Shown here one piece after another: positions 1-12,154 of a stretch of 64,000 nt of DNA. Every line of letters begins with the position of its first letter. Positions within the stretch are counted from its first letter, which is position 1. The stretch is from Rhodeus uyekii (lineage: Eukaryota; Chordata; Actinopteri; Cypriniformes; Acheilognathidae), in the NCBI GenBank assembly GCA_037043235.1, contig JAWRVZ010000112.1, positions 1,054,001 through 1,118,000 of the forward strand, in the 5' to 3' direction. The position numbers and the translations under genes are program-made. Below the pieces are notes generated by a model. The model searched no databases and was not told the DNA's origin. It worked only from the letters and a program-made list of their open reading frames with translations.

Positions 1-2973
1 GAGGCGGGCGCACTAAATGGAAGACTTGGTCTTCCTCTTGGTCTTCCTTATACTCATCTAGTGTATATTTTCTGCCTTATTCTACATAATCATAAAATTG
101 TCATAAAATATAGGGAATTTTTTAATACATATTAGTGGTTATTGTTCAGCAGTGCATTTGATTTCGTACCAAATTAAAAGCAAGAGATGACATAAAAAGT
201 AAAAACTGTCTATTAGGCAAAAGTCAAATAAAACTGGTATTATATCTGACATTTCTGTCCCCCTCACTTTTGAAATGATGGCTACCCCCATATTCAGCAT
301 ATTAGAATGATTTCTGAATGATCATGTGACACTTGGGCATCTTACTGACCCCAAGTGTTTTAAACAGTATTGTATCTTGTTTAGCCAGATCTTGAACTGG
401 ACATTAATGTACCGTAATGAGACTGAGGCAGCAAGAGACCATCTGACATGCTGTTTATACTGTCTGTGGGAAAAACGTGGCAGTCTCAAATAAAACTCTG
501 ATTATCATTTAGAGAGTAGATGTCACTAACCTTGCAAACTTTAACCTTCAAAAGCGATTATTTCATCTCCAAAAGCACCTGCTTTACTCCAACATTGCAA
601 CTCAACTTTGTTTCCAGACAGAGTGATAAAAACGGTCTTTGTGCTTTTACTCCCCAAAGACAATCAGATTAAAACTTATTACATAAAAAAAGCATTTTCA
701 GATGGTTAGCTGTGGGCAGAGTGTGTGACGTTTGAAGCTGAGACTATTGTATGACATCCAGCATGACCATAGAGCGACATGTGAGCAAATGAGATGACAA
801 GAGATGACATTCACTGCTGTCATAGGGTAAAGTGTGCCATGATGATTAATGGAATCATCCAGATGAGTCCCACAAAGGCCTACGCTGACATTGCTTCAGA
901 TAATATGACTCATTGTTATTTGTTAGAGGGTCATGAGGCTCTGGGAAACATTAGTATGAGCTGCATATGCAAATAAATGGCTTGGTTCATTGAAAAATTA
1001 AAATCATGTTATCATTTAGAATGATAGCTCATCATGTCTTTCTTATGCAGAACACAAAAGAAGATATTTTTAAGAATTTTGGGGTTCAAAAAACCTTAGT
1101 TCCAACTTACTTTTACTGCATAGTATCGTCAGACAGCATTTGTCAAGGTAGGATTAGTCCGAAAGGTTTTAGCGATGGGTGATTCAGGTACGTTTTCCAC
1201 ATACAGGTGTTACGTCAAATAGAGGTAGTGTTTGCAGATTCCTCTTCTTCTGGCTTCAGTGTGTAAGAAGACACTGGATTTCAGAGGATAAATAAACTTT
1301 CTCACAGAAGGTCAAAGGTCAGAGAACTTTTACACGCATTCAAACTCTTTGTTCATAATATCAGCACTATCATCATCATTATCATATAAAACACACACAC
1401 ACTCACTTTATTTTTCGCATTTCTCCTCTTCTCTAGCTTGCTTTCTAATTTGATTGTCTAATAAACGTGAGAATTTCCTTATTTCTAAGATGCTTTGGAT
1501 AAAAGTGTTTGCTAAATGCATAAAATATCAATGCTATGGATGATATTGTATTGTTATTCTTCTAATTATAATAGCGCTTTTTAAGAAAATTGTGCTTAAA
1601 GAACATTTATGAATTATACAATTAACTTTTACAATTGTGTAAAGTAGCAAAAGTAGGCAAAAGAATGGTTTGGTATTTTTCTGTGGGTTGTTTCTGCCAT
1701 TTTTACTGCTTCATGAACTGTTTGGTGTTTCACACAGGTATTTTTTCTCAAGTCAATGTCAATATGTGAAGGTCAAATTCCATTATAATAACTTACATAT
1801 GTCGCACGTTATCATGAAGGAAACCAATGTGAAACCAGAATATTCCCCACTACAGTAAAATGTTTAAAAATGAAATCATCATAATCATACTATTTACTGC
1901 TTTAAAAGGTGATACAAACACTATATTTGTAGCTTATTTAGACAAAGACATGATTAGTGTAATATCTAAAATCGCCAATGCTTTGATAAATTGAATATTT
2001 GGGCAACAGTGGCCTCTTCTGGTTCTAGGGAATATTACAAGTCTTAGGTTGGATTAATTTCTTTTCTTTAATCCTTAAGCATTTGTAGACACTGTGTTTG
2101 TCTCTTTAATTCAGTTTAATCAGGTTATGCTCCGTCAATTAAGGAGGTTTGTAAATATAGCTTATATGTTAATAATATATAAATAGAAATCAATCTTGGC
2201 TTTAAGTCTCTTTGTCACCTCTTTGTCATAATGCACTCAGAAACTGTCCGTAACTGCAACACACATATTCAAAACATACAAAGTTACACAGTGATATTCA
2301 AAGCAATTCAATTGGTCTGATATGGTCAAATAAACATGATATGTTTGTGGAAAAGAGTAAGGCCTTGATGTCGGTTTACTTTGAAGGTGTGGGGGAGACT
2401 GCCCATGAGGCACACGCAGAGGTGGCAAGAGATTGGTTGTTTTTGATGATGCCCACTGTGAGGGGAACAGGGATTGGTCGCATGACTGTGATGCTGGGCG
2501 AGGGGTGTGGCGCGATTGGGTGTGTTTTCATGAATGTGTTTGTGTGTTCTTTCTTTGGCACACTGTGAAACCCCACCGTGCAGACACACCCACTCAAACA
2601 AACACCTACTCAACACACCCTCCATCTGTGTGACCGTGAGCACATACACACAACATGGCTCTCTTCTGCTCTCTCTGGCTGTCACTTAGATACAAATACA
2701 GGCAACGGTATTATATTTAAAGTGATTGATGATCAAATCAGAGGTGGAATTACAACATTTTCCAAACGAATCAACTGATTTAAAATATTTCTGCAGTTTT
2801 GTTTCCTACACTTTTTAATTTATTTTGCATTTCCTCTCAGTTTCATTGTTTGGACTGATTTGGCCAATAACCTTTTGCCCCCGTCACTCCCTCTATAAAG
2901 CAGAAGGAGACTTCAATTTTTACATTGTATGTGTTAAGAGCAAAATTGACAATGCTTTATTTATACTTGGGCT
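1..2973. other. upstream flank, no gene recognised
   Basis: AT-rich sequence with only short open frames on both strands. None resembles a known protein or has coherent splice signals. Overlapping frames at 2237-2778 occur on both strands of a TG/CA-rich stretch and look like chance. Repeat fragments are visible. 284-380 is a deleted copy of the fish family with ends like TACACTACCRTTCAAAAG. 1029-1110 is a fragment of the foldback family containing the motif AACACAAAAGAAGATATTTT. 1487-1530 is a SINE tail (TTTGGATAAAAGTG..GCTAAATGCAT). A CCAAT motif at about 2861 and TATAAA at about 2894 lie close together, but no transcript structure follows. Confidence 0.5.
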
Positions 2974-3050
2974 AGATAGATAGATGGATGGACGGATGGA
3001 TGGACGGACGGACGGACGGACGGACAGACGGACAGACAGACAGATAGATA
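2974..3050. repeat. tetranucleotide microsatellite (GATA/GGAC)n
   Basis: Imperfect tandem GATA, GGAT, GGAC and GACA units over about 77 bp, followed by a short ATGC run. It is a simple repeat in the upstream flank of the plexin promoter block. The short open frame read across it on the minus strand (SVCPSVRPSV-like) is repeat translation. Confidence 0.9.
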
Positions 3051-3205
3051 GAATGCATGCATGCATTTTTTAAAAGGTCTTTCAAAAGAAAAGCATGGTC
3101 CTCTGTTTTAGTTTTTTTTACTCTCTTCACAGAATGAAGAAAAACAAACAAATACATATTACATTGTCTCAAACTATATAATGTTTGATTTTAACAACAT
3201 AGTAA

Positions 3206-4412
3206 AAACATCACAAACAAACAAACCTGTTTTGTTTAAATATTATATTAACAAACAAACAAGCAGGTTTTGTTTAAACGTTAACAAACAAACAAACAAG
3301 CAGGTTGTTTAAATGTTGTTAACAAGCAAACAAGCAGGTTTTGTTTAAACGTTAACAAACAAACAAGCAGGTTGTTTAAATGTTGTTAACAAGCAAACAA
3401 GCAGGTTTTGTTTCAATTTTATGTTAAACAAACAAGAATCTTTTGTTTGAATGTTATATTAAACAAACAAGCAGGTTTTGTTTAAACATTAACAAACAAG
3501 CAGGTTTTATTTAAACGTTAACAAACAAACAAACAAGCAAGTTTTGTTTAAATGTTATGTTAACAAACAAGCATGTTTTGTTTCAATTTTATGTTAAACG
3601 AACAAGCATGTTTTGTTTAAATGTTATGTTAACAAACAAACAAGCAGGTTCCAGTTGTTATATTAACAAACAAACAAGCAGGTTTTGTTTAAATGTCATG
3701 TTAAACGAACAAGCATGTTCGTTTATGTTATATTAACAAACAAAGGCAGGTTTTGTTTAAATGTTATGTTAAACGAACAATCATGTTCCGTTTATGTTAT
3801 ATTAACAAACAAAAGCAGGTTTTGTTTAAATGTTATGTTAAACGAACAAGCATGGTTTATTTAAATGTTATGTTAAACAAACAAGCATGTTCCTTTTATG
3901 TTATATTAACAAACAAACAAGCAGGTTGTTTAAATGTTATGTTAAACGAACAAGCAGGTTTTGTTTAAACGTTATGTTAAACGAACAAACATGTTTTGTT
4001 TAAACATTAACAAACAAACAAGCAGGTTTTGTTTAAATGTTATGTTAACAAACAAACAAGCAGATTTTGTTTAAATGTTATGTTAACAAACAAACAAGCA
4101 GGTTTTATTTAAATGTTATGTTAACAAACAAACAAGCAGATTTTGTTTAAATGTTATGTTAACAAACAAACAAGCAGGTTTTATTTAAATGTTATGTTAA
4201 CAAACAAACAAGCAGGTTTTATTTAAATGTTATGTTAACAAACAAACAAGCAGATTTTGTTTAAATGTTATGTTAACAAACAAACAAGCAGGTTTTATTT
4301 AAATGTTATGTTAACAAACAAACAAGCAGGTTTTGTTTAAATGTTATGTTAACAAACAAACAAACAAGCGTGTATTGATTTAATGCTATATTAACAAACA
4401 GATCTTTGTTTG
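3206..4412. repeat. 38-bp-unit minisatellite
   Basis: About 1.2 kb of tandem units with the core TTAACAAACAAACAAGCAGG followed by TTTTRTTTAAATGTTATG. In the regular part (about 4000-4360) the period is 38 bp; the proximal part has shorter and more diverged units (about 30 units in all). Each unit holds a small inverted repeat (AAACAA..TTGTTT around GCAGG). Adjacent units alternate between CAGATTTTG and CAGGTTTTATT variants, suggesting a higher-order dimer and unequal exchange. Open frames across it are repeat translation. It ends about 130 bp upstream of the CpG-rich promoter block. Confidence 0.93.
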
Positions 4413-4539
4413 ATGATTAGTGTACCAGACAAACAGCATTTTAAAAGAGTGTAGTCTTATAGAACACAGATGAATAATGACGGCTGTTTTTGTGTTCAGT
4501 CTCTTGTTTGTAGAGGGCTAGGCGATGTCTGAAGCCCAG

Positions 4540-4927
4540 CCCTTTTCCATCAGCGGCCGCCGGGTCGCACTAGCGGACAATAACTCCTCTGTGAACTGAC
4601 GCTCACCTCCCGTTATTCCTCACCAAATACACACAGAGCCGCGAGTGATAGACAAGAGACGGGCTTCCCGGAGTTTGCGCGTCTAAAAATACACTGGGAC
4701 CCATTTCACTCATTAGTTTTTAGGAAATCAATCTATGCGTGGAGACAGACAGCGAGGGACAAACACACGTGTGTAAACGGGTCGGGCTCAAGCGCTCCCG
4801 GTGAAGTTTATAGACTGAAAGTCTCCTCGCTCGTGCGGATTAATCGGGATTCAAATCACTGCGAGTCTGTGGGAGGCGAAGCGTCGCGTTTTGTGTTCCA
4901 AAGAAAATTTCATCGCTTTGAATGCAG
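4540..4927 (+). promoter_or_regulatory. plxnb1: CpG-rich promoter block and putative non-coding exon 1 of plxnb1
   Basis: A GC- and CpG-rich block in an AT-rich background: NotI-type GCGGCCGC at 4553, repeated CGGG/GCG motifs, an E-box CACGTG at about 4768 and a TATA-like TAAAAATA at about 4684. It ends in a textbook donor, ATGCAG|GTAAGA, with the last exon base at 4927. No long open frame runs through it, so it would be 5' UTR. The next convincing acceptor that leads into coding sequence is at 47094, about 42 kb downstream. Long first introns of this kind are usual for large receptor genes. Linking it to the plexin gene is inference; it could instead be a first exon of another transcript. 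The transcription start cannot be placed. Confidence 0.6.
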
Positions 4928-5156
4928 GTAAGAAGATAACAACACTGTGTTGATTTCAAACCTGCTGTACATTTGAGACTTTCTGTTGTTGCGTGCTAGA
5001 TTTAACCTGTTATTAATGTGAACGCTAGAGTTAACAGTGCACTTTAACTTCTGAGGTTAGTTACGGATTAAATGTAGCCAATAGAAGCAGATTATGTCTG
5101 AGGCTCAAAAGTTGCCAAGACCTTTTATACCCTAATATATATCGGTGTCATTTGCC

Positions 5157-5225
5157 ATATTGTGTGTGTGTGTTTGTGTGTTTATAAACAATGTGTGTAA
5201 AAAAAAAACACACATGTACATATAA

Positions 5226-5321
<96 letters not shown>

Positions 5322-5340
5322 GTGTGTATGTACACTCACA
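5157..5340. repeat. compound (TG)n-(CA)n-(TA)n microsatellite
   Basis: A TG-rich run, then CA repeats (about 5229-5257) that pass directly into about 30 TA units (to about 5317), then a TGTG-rich tail. Typical fish compound microsatellite. The reverse-strand frame of alternating Tyr/Ile and Val/Cys is translation of the repeat. Confidence 0.95.
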
Positions 5341-6294
5341 TATTAATTTATTTATTTACATTTATATGGATGTGTGTATCTATGTGTGTTTATTTATTCA
5401 TGAATGCATAGTTGGTTAATTTATATGAAGGAGCTCATTCTTTCTTTGCAGTTGGAAAGAGGGTTATTGTTGTAGGTAATTGTTGTTTTAACGTTAATGT
5501 TTACACTGGTATGTATTGGATGACAGTATATTTCTGATAAGGTGGTGAAGGTTTTATGAAAACATGTAGATTATAATCCCAGTTAATTTAAAAGTGCACT
5601 CAGTCATTTTTTTCCTAAATGAAAATGTAAAAAAAAAAATGAATAGTGTTCATGAGAAATAACATTCTAGAGTAAGAGTAATTCTAGACACATCCGCCTT
5701 CTAGATAAAGATGTTTGACTGGACATGGATCAGGCCATCCCTTCCTTGGTTTCATCTGCACTAAATTGCAGTTTTTGTGAAGTTGCACTAACAGACATAG
5801 AGAATGTGATTTAAGCTGGGCTTCATCCATGTTTAGAAAGATGGAAACTGTTGATGCTTAACTGTACAAAAACCCACTGTAGGAAGGTGTGAGTTACAAG
5901 AGTTTTTAATGAGCAAGTATTTTAGAAGGTCATCGATCTGCCTTCCAGCATCTGTTGCCTTGTGGTACATTCTTCATCTGTCTGTTTCACTGTGGCAGGA
6001 GGGCTTCAGATGCCTTTTAACCATAAGACACTGAACTTGACATTTTACTGATCTGGTACATCTGCACCGTTCAGGCTTCAGCCAAAAAACACAAAGCAGC
6101 CTCATATTTATTGTAAAGTGTTGTGAATATTTTGGTACTGGAATGAGTTTAGATTGTGCAGGGGAATTTTAAATAAGTAATCAGATTTTCATATTATTCA
6201 GTGTGTACACGTTAACGATACATCAATTTGATAACGACAATAAGTCTGCTGGAACTAGATGATGTTTGGCCTGTTAGTCTGACTGGAATTGTAC

Positions 6295-6515
6295 CAGTCT
6301 GGGCCTGTTGCATAAACTGCTTGGACTAGTCTTAAAAATTAGTCATTTTGTTTTTTTCATGACTGGTCTTAACTTTTTAAAGTGAGTTACACAAAAAGGT
6401 GGATTAGTTTAATATGAATTGGAAAAATAAGACTGATTAACTCTTTACTAACTGCCAGTAGGACAAGCTAGTCCTTAAGACAGTCTTAACACAGTAGGTA
6501 AGAAACTGGCTCAAG
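6295..6515. repeat. diverged interspersed repeat (CTGTTGCATAAAC type)
   Basis: Contains GGGCCTGTTGCATAAACTGC near the left side and inverted GACTAGTCTTAA / TTAAGACAGTCTTAA motifs, as in short dispersed DNA elements of fish. The ends are not certain and no target duplication was identified. A weaker relative (CCCGATTGCATGAAAG) appears near 42700. Confidence 0.4.
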
Positions 6516-6566
6516 TTTGGTTATATGTGAAGAGTTCTACACTGATTGAGATATATAATGTGTGTG

Positions 6567-6664
6567 TCAATTCAAGATCTTGACCAAAAATGTATGATGT
6601 TAATAAATGTGATGCCATTTCCATCAACAGGTGAATACATTTTTTGGTCAAGATCTTGAATTGA
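6567..6664. repeat. inverted repeat / short foldback element
   Basis: Arms 6567-6595 and 6635-6664 are reverse complements (TCAATTCAAGATCTTGACC..) except for one extra base in an A/T run. They enclose a 39-nt loop. It is most simply a miniature inverted-repeat element. Confidence 0.8.
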
Positions 6665-6818
6665 TAATATACAGAAATGAAAAGCTACTCACTGCATCAA
6701 TTAGGGTTAGAAGAACTGTTGCCAAGCATATAACATGCTAGAAACATAATAATCACTGCTATGATGATCCAATCACTGTTAAGTATTTGCGCTTTTTTTA
6801 AATCAATTTAATACACAT

Positions 6819-6821
<3 letters not shown>

Positions 6822-6892
<71 letters not shown>
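6822..6892. repeat. (TA)n microsatellite
   Basis: About 35 uninterrupted TA units, followed directly by an interspersed repeat (to about 7395) rich in TTACTGTAAATTATATGG and TTTACAGTAAAAGTACAT motifs. Confidence 0.95.
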
Positions 6893-6894
<2 letters not shown>

Positions 6895-7395
6895 TAAAAA
6901 GGGCACCTATGGTTGCTAATTTAACAGTAAAAAAATATGGTATATGGTGTTTCAGCACATATGTGTCTATATATACAACTTACTGTAACTGTATATTTGA
7001 AACTGTATATTTAGTGATGATAATTTAATGTTTACCAGCCTACTTGTCATACCAAAATCTTTTTTCCTTAAAGTGTAGTGATAACTATCATAATTGCACA
7101 GGTGGTTCAATAGAAACCAACATGAAACAGATTTCTTTGAAAGCAGCCTGTCCATAAAACTTGACCAATATATAGACGTCGCACAGGGTCTTACAAAGAC
7201 AACTTACGATACTAAAATAATACAATAAATGCAACAAAAAAACTAATTTTTACTGCTAACAAGCTTTACTGCTAACAAACTTGATATAATTTAATGTTTT
7301 TACTGTAAATTATATGGTAATTCAAAGCTGTTCCATAGAAAAAACATTAGTTTGACAGTATTTTACAGTAAAAGTACATACAATGTTAAACCGGT
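6893..7395. repeat. interspersed repeat with TTTACTGTAAA motifs
   Basis: Several copies of the partly palindromic motif TTTTACTG(C/T)(T/A)AA and TATGGTAA-type sequence, resembling common fish dispersed repeats. No termini or coding capacity were seen. Assignment to a transposon class is not possible by eye. Confidence 0.4.
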
Positions 7396-8517
7396 TAAGT
7401 AATTTGACCAATTAACAATTTTTACTGGAGCAATTTTGCAGGTTTTTTTATTTTTATTTTTTTAGAATATTAGCTTGTTAGTAATCTGTAGTTTGACCAC
7501 ACAAAGGCTTCATGTAACACAAATATAACTGTCCATGTACATATTTAATGTGTGACTGATGTCATATCCCCCAATCTTAGGAAAATATTGTATGGGGAAG
7601 TTCAAATACTCCCACAGTCTTACATCCAGCAAATGTTATTTTGTCACCGGATCTCACAGAGGGATATGTGGTGGGAATGACTGTGATGGACTTTCATCTG
7701 ACTGATTATTGCACTTTTCATTCTGTAAAGGCTTCCTATCTTCATCTGTCTTTGGCCAGCAAAGTAACTTTAAGTGTAATTTTTTTTCAGGTCAGAATGA
7801 TGAAACATGCACATGAAATTCAGAATGTTATTGAAGAATATCTCATTAATTTGACCCATCCCTTATTGGTTTTTCCATATCCACCCATAGAGGAAAACTT
7901 CAGAGGTGCAGATTCAGTTTACCTCCGTTTTATCTCTTCATTATCTGATTTCAAGATTATCAAGATATGACCGTCAAGCCAAAAATGTTGCGGTTTAAGT
8001 AAAAAATGCTTCTCTTGTTTCCATCTCTGACTTTCGTGTTTTAGCAGAGACCTTGCTCAAAGATGGCCATCTGCTCGCTGCTTTGTAGTTTCCTTCGGCA
8101 CAATATCAGATTAACCCCTCACCTCACGTTCTATGGGAGTGTGGTGTGGAGCAGAACGGGATGGCTGTAGTGTGAAACCACGGGTCTGGAGGGTGTTGGC
8201 CAGGGTTAACAGGTGGTAGCAGACATAGATCCTGAAGGCTTGGCCCTCTCATTCAAATGCTCAGCCTAAAACACTGGTCTCGGTGTACGTAATTCAAACT
8301 TGTGTTTGTGGTATTGATTCTGTCAGTCGATTCGAACAGCACTGTGTCGACATATGTGTGTCACTGAGTGAAAACTGAAAGATTGTATAACGCTTTCTAG
8401 TTTTTGGTCTGTTGCTTTAGCTTTTTTTAAGGCTTGGTTAAATGGTTCTCAGAGAGGAAGGCGTGAGGTACAAGAGACTTTAAGGAACAGTTAATAACAT
8501 TTGTGTGTTATGTAATA
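7396..8517. other. intronic stretch, no feature recognised
   Basis: Unique-looking AT-rich sequence. The 109-codon open frame at 7641-7970 shows no recognisable domain or splice context, and I do not treat it as a gene. Confidence 0.4.
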
Positions 8518-8806
8518 AGATGACTTTTTTCAAGTAATGAGTAAAGTAACACATTACTTTTAAAGTTACTTTTTCAAACAAGTAATGGAAGTTATTTTGT
8601 TTTCCCATGTATTGATTGACAGCTCTCCTGTTCCCATATCAAGAGAAATCGTGAGAAATCGTGCATGCTTATCGCATACTATCTAACACATAACCCTCCA
8701 AATGAAGTAACTAAGTATCGCAGTTAGTTACATTCTTGGGATTTGATTAATGCAATATTGTAATGCATTACTTTTTAAGGTTACTTCCCCCAACACTGTT
8801 TACTAA
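8518..8806 (-). repeat. short DNA element ending CAGTGTTGGGGG (family F)
   Basis: The right end, read on the minus strand, begins CAGTGTTGGGGGAAGTAACC, and the body is rich in AAGTAACNNATTAC motifs. This is the very common fish non-autonomous element of that type (probably hAT-related). A second copy, broken up by two later insertions, lies at 16360-18780. Confidence 0.7.
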
Positions 8807-8809
8807 TAC

Positions 8810-8965
8810 TTTTTAAGATTGAAAGTTGTATCTGTTAACATTAGGTAATGCACTGTGAACTAACATGAACTTTTTTATTAACTTATATTAAAAAAGGTTA
8901 AATGTTCTGAGAATAAATTGGTGATAGTAACTTAGTTAATGCATGTTAACAAATGAGACTTTTTT
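8810..8965. repeat. interspersed repeat with GTTAACATTAGGTAATGCA (family E)
   Basis: Contains TGTTAACATTAGGTAATGCA, GTGAACTAACATGAAC and GTTAATGCATGTTAACAAATG, the hallmark motifs of an abundant teleost repeat. Related pieces are at 33450-33625 and 39795-39900. Confidence 0.6.
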
Positions 8966-10018
8966 TGTAAATATTTGTTCATCTCATAAACATTTAATCA
9001 GCTAGAAAAGGATGTGAATGCAATAAAAAAATGTTTAAATTAGATTAGAAATGGAAATGTTGTGGAAATACATTGGTAAAGGATGTTTAAAGTGTAAAAT
9101 AATCAGATGCTCTCCTTTTCCTTTTTCATTGCTTTTTGTTATTTTTGGTCCCTGGTCGTTCTGGTCATTCTTTTTTTAACCTGAGTAATGATTTCCAAGC
9201 CCACACAGAAGATTATGCAGAAAATGGAAGTAGAAAAATCATATTTAGTGTTTGTTTGCAAGGGAAGTGTGAGAATGTGGAAAAAGCCTTGAGGTACAAA
9301 AACATAAAAATAAAAATGCACGAATCTGATAAATCTTTCTGGATTCTAATGCTATGCCAGTGCCCATATGGCAAGGTCGGTTTCCTCAAAGCTGTTGAAC
9401 ATGCAGTGAGTAACCTGAGGATTGGTTAGAAGATCAGATGCTCACTAATAATATGTCTGGCAAACAGATGAAAGGTTGCAAAGAGTTCTGAATTTGACCT
9501 GCTCTTTTGATTGTTGTTCTTCAGGTCAGTTCGACCCACTGTTATACCAGAACAGAGCACCTCCTAAACCCTTAAACCACCACTGCTTTGAATGTTATTG
9601 AAATGAATGCAAGTGATTTGTAAAACTGTTGGTTAGATCAGAATTAGAAAACAGAATTTTTTTGCAAGTGGTCATATTGAACACCCCAACAACCTCCGTG
9701 AACACCCTAGAAACATGTAAAAAATACACAGAACAGAAAAATATTGTAAAAAAAGTGTCCGGGCGATCAAACAGAATACTATATTACGGCTCCACGGTTA
9801 ATCAACATGAAATTAATCGAAGTTGCGAAATGGCTTATCAAGGCTGTGATTTATAAAAATCAATGTTGTGTGTTTCAGAGTGATGTGCAGAACTGTTTTT
9901 AACAAAAGAGAAGTGTTAAATTTTCTCCAAAATAAAAGCTTTGAAAAATGTTTGAAATGAAAACAATACTTCATAAATATTGGTTTAATTTTTATTTTAC
10001 AGTGAAATATTACAATAG

Positions 10019-10020
<2 letters not shown>
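8966..10020. other. intronic stretch, no feature recognised
   Basis: No splice-bounded coding sequence or clear transposon termini. A 97-codon frame at 9136-9429 overlaps a minus-strand frame and has no recognisable domain. Confidence 0.4.
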
Positions 10021-10071
<51 letters not shown>

Positions 10072-10131
10072 CCTAGCAACCACCCAAAACACCTTAGCAA
10101 CTCATTAAAAAAGTCACTCAAAATACCCTAG
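10021..10131. repeat. (TA)n microsatellite plus CCCTAGCAACCACCC repeat fragment
   Basis: About 23 TA units (10022-10067), then ACCCTAGCAACCACCCAAAA and CACCTTAGCAACTC, the usual unit of a fish satellite-like repeat. A related stretch in opposite sense is at about 63915-63965 (GAGGTTGCTAAGGTGTTCTG). Confidence 0.8.
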
Positions 10132-10464
10132 TATGTATTTTGGATTTGCTAATTCACTACTTATTCCACATTTTCCACAGTAGAATTGTATATTAAAATA
10201 ATGTCGTTGCCTTTGTGAAAGCATAAAAGCGTTGTCTATGTGTGTGTGAGTGAGTGAGTATTAAAAGAAAGCCCACCTGGGAATGGTCACATGTGTAAAG
10301 GCCTTATATACCTCTCCTTTCTTTGTGTTGGGTACACTTTTACTTTAACGATCCATAGATTAGCTTATATACACCAGCTTTCTCGCATTTTCACTATTTT
10401 ACAGCCTATAAAACATTATCCTTGTAATGTTTACTGTACTTGTGACTTTTATTTTTATATGTAT

Positions 10465-10503
10465 ATATACACACATACATACACACACACACACATACAT
10501 ACA
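10465..10503. repeat. (CA)n microsatellite with ATAC interruptions
   Basis: Short run of CA with interspersed TACATA units. Confidence 0.85.
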
Positions 10504-12154
10504 GGAGATCATCTCTCTTAAAGAAATTATTAAAGATGTGTGTGCGCGTGTGTGTGACTTTGAACACATCAGTTCTCAATGCCCTGCTGAGAAACTAAAC
10601 CTCAAATGCTAGACTAGTGTGCCAACATCCATCCTAGCTGTGCCCTGTCCATAAATAACCCTTTTTATTAGCGCACGGTTGAAGTGTTTACTTTGCCAGA
10701 GTGAGCTTTTCCTGCATTTTTTATCTAGACTGTGGTTTGACTAGGCCCTCACTGGGCCAAATATTAAGAATCATGTTGAGGTGTTGCCTGTGCTGAGAGG
10801 CGAGGACAGTTGTGGCTTGCACGATCTCTTCAGGGTGGGTGATCGCTTACTCTCCATTTATTTGAGTGAGTGGAAACACTTTCACTGTCTCCCACTCACA
10901 CATGCTTGTTTCTCTGCCACTGACCCACTCACACACACACTGAGGTATTCTCCATGATATATTATGCAAGTGTGGCAAGTTGTTGAGCCAAAAATATTCA
11001 GTGTTGCATATGTGCTGTGGCATGAGTGTTTTCCCGTGAAGGCCATGTATGGAGTTTTTACATGAGGTTTTGGTGAATCTGGAGAATGTATCTCATAAAA
11101 TATGAAATATTTCCTCTGATCAGACACCAGACTAAACAAAAAATTGTTATATACTCTTTTTCTTTTTCCTTTTTCTCCTCACCTCCTTTTCCTCTCTTGT
11201 TTTCCAGTTTCTTCGCCTGCAATATCAGCTACATTTCGTCTCTAGTTTTCTAAGTTTTCCTGAGACATTTGACTGTAAAGCAATAGTTTTGACGCCACCT
11301 CTTTTTTTATTCGCTTGATGTAACTACAATTTGACATGCTTTGAAGAATCCTTTGAGTTGGTGAGTTGAGTTGTGTTTCAGACCATGTCTAATCGGACTG
11401 ACTCATTAATGAACTGGCAGATCATTCTGTTCATTAAAAAGAACTTTCAAAGAATCACAAGAACAATTCAGTCGTTTTTCGGGTTTAACTCAATGAGGGG
11501 AAGATTATCACTGAATAACAACTTAAATTTTGGAATCTTGGTACAAAGCGCATACGTTTTGAATGAACTTTTACATTCATTTTCGGTGTCGTATTTGGAA
11601 CTGAACTGTCGTTAGATTGAAAAGAGCTGCATGAAGAGTTTTTTCATGTTTTTCACAGAACAAAAATGACATTGTGCTAGTTTTGAAGATAAGCATGAAC
11701 AAAATAACGACAGAATTCTCATTTTTGGATGAACTATAAAGGAGGCGATTTGACATGCGCTACTTGCCTTTGTCCCCCGCAGAGCTATGCCAGCCATATG
11801 AAATATGGCTTGATGTAAGTACAGTAAGCCGGGTCTGTGTCACAGACAGGCAGCCTGACATGACAGCTGCATCTGCTCTCATTTTGCCTAATCCATTTGC
11901 TGAAATGTTACAAGCCACTGGAGGGGGTTTGACCTGGGGTCCTTTTGACAATATATTGGCTTTATCTGTGGACATCCGCACAGTGACTCACGTATTTGTT
12001 TGGGTGAGAGGATATTAGCTTTGACTACTGAAGCAAAGCAATTGTACCAGAGTTGGTCAATAACCTTTTGGTGGGCGTCTGCTTAAAGGGGGAGAAAAGG
12101 CAGTTTTTGTGACAGGATTTCAGTCACGTTATAATCGTACTTGCATTCTGATTT
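10504..12154. other. intronic stretch, no feature recognised
   Basis: Mixed-composition sequence without recognisable genes or repeats. Frames of 80-87 codons at 11373-11615 and 11755-12018 have no domain similarity that I can see. Confidence 0.4.

Noticed and set aside
1..60. Lys/Arg-rich minus-strand reading (RKTKRKTKSSI then stop) that might be the end of a neighbouring gene
   Set aside because: Fewer than 20 codons, explained by a short internal GGTCTTCCT duplication, and cut by the window edge.
2237..2778. Several overlapping open frames on both strands, up to 119 codons
   Set aside because: TG/CA-rich sequence keeps several frames open by chance; no domain, splice or conservation signal.
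2855..2905. CCAAT plus TATAAA pair suggesting a promoter
   Set aside because: No CpG enrichment, exon or donor follows, and the CpG block at 4540-4927 is a much better promoter candidate.
3753..3968. Repetitive Lys/Cys/Tyr-rich open frame (MFKCYVKRT..)
   Set aside because: It is translation of the 38-bp minisatellite.
7641..7970. 109-codon open frame
   Set aside because: No family resemblance, no exon-like boundaries, AT-rich intron context.
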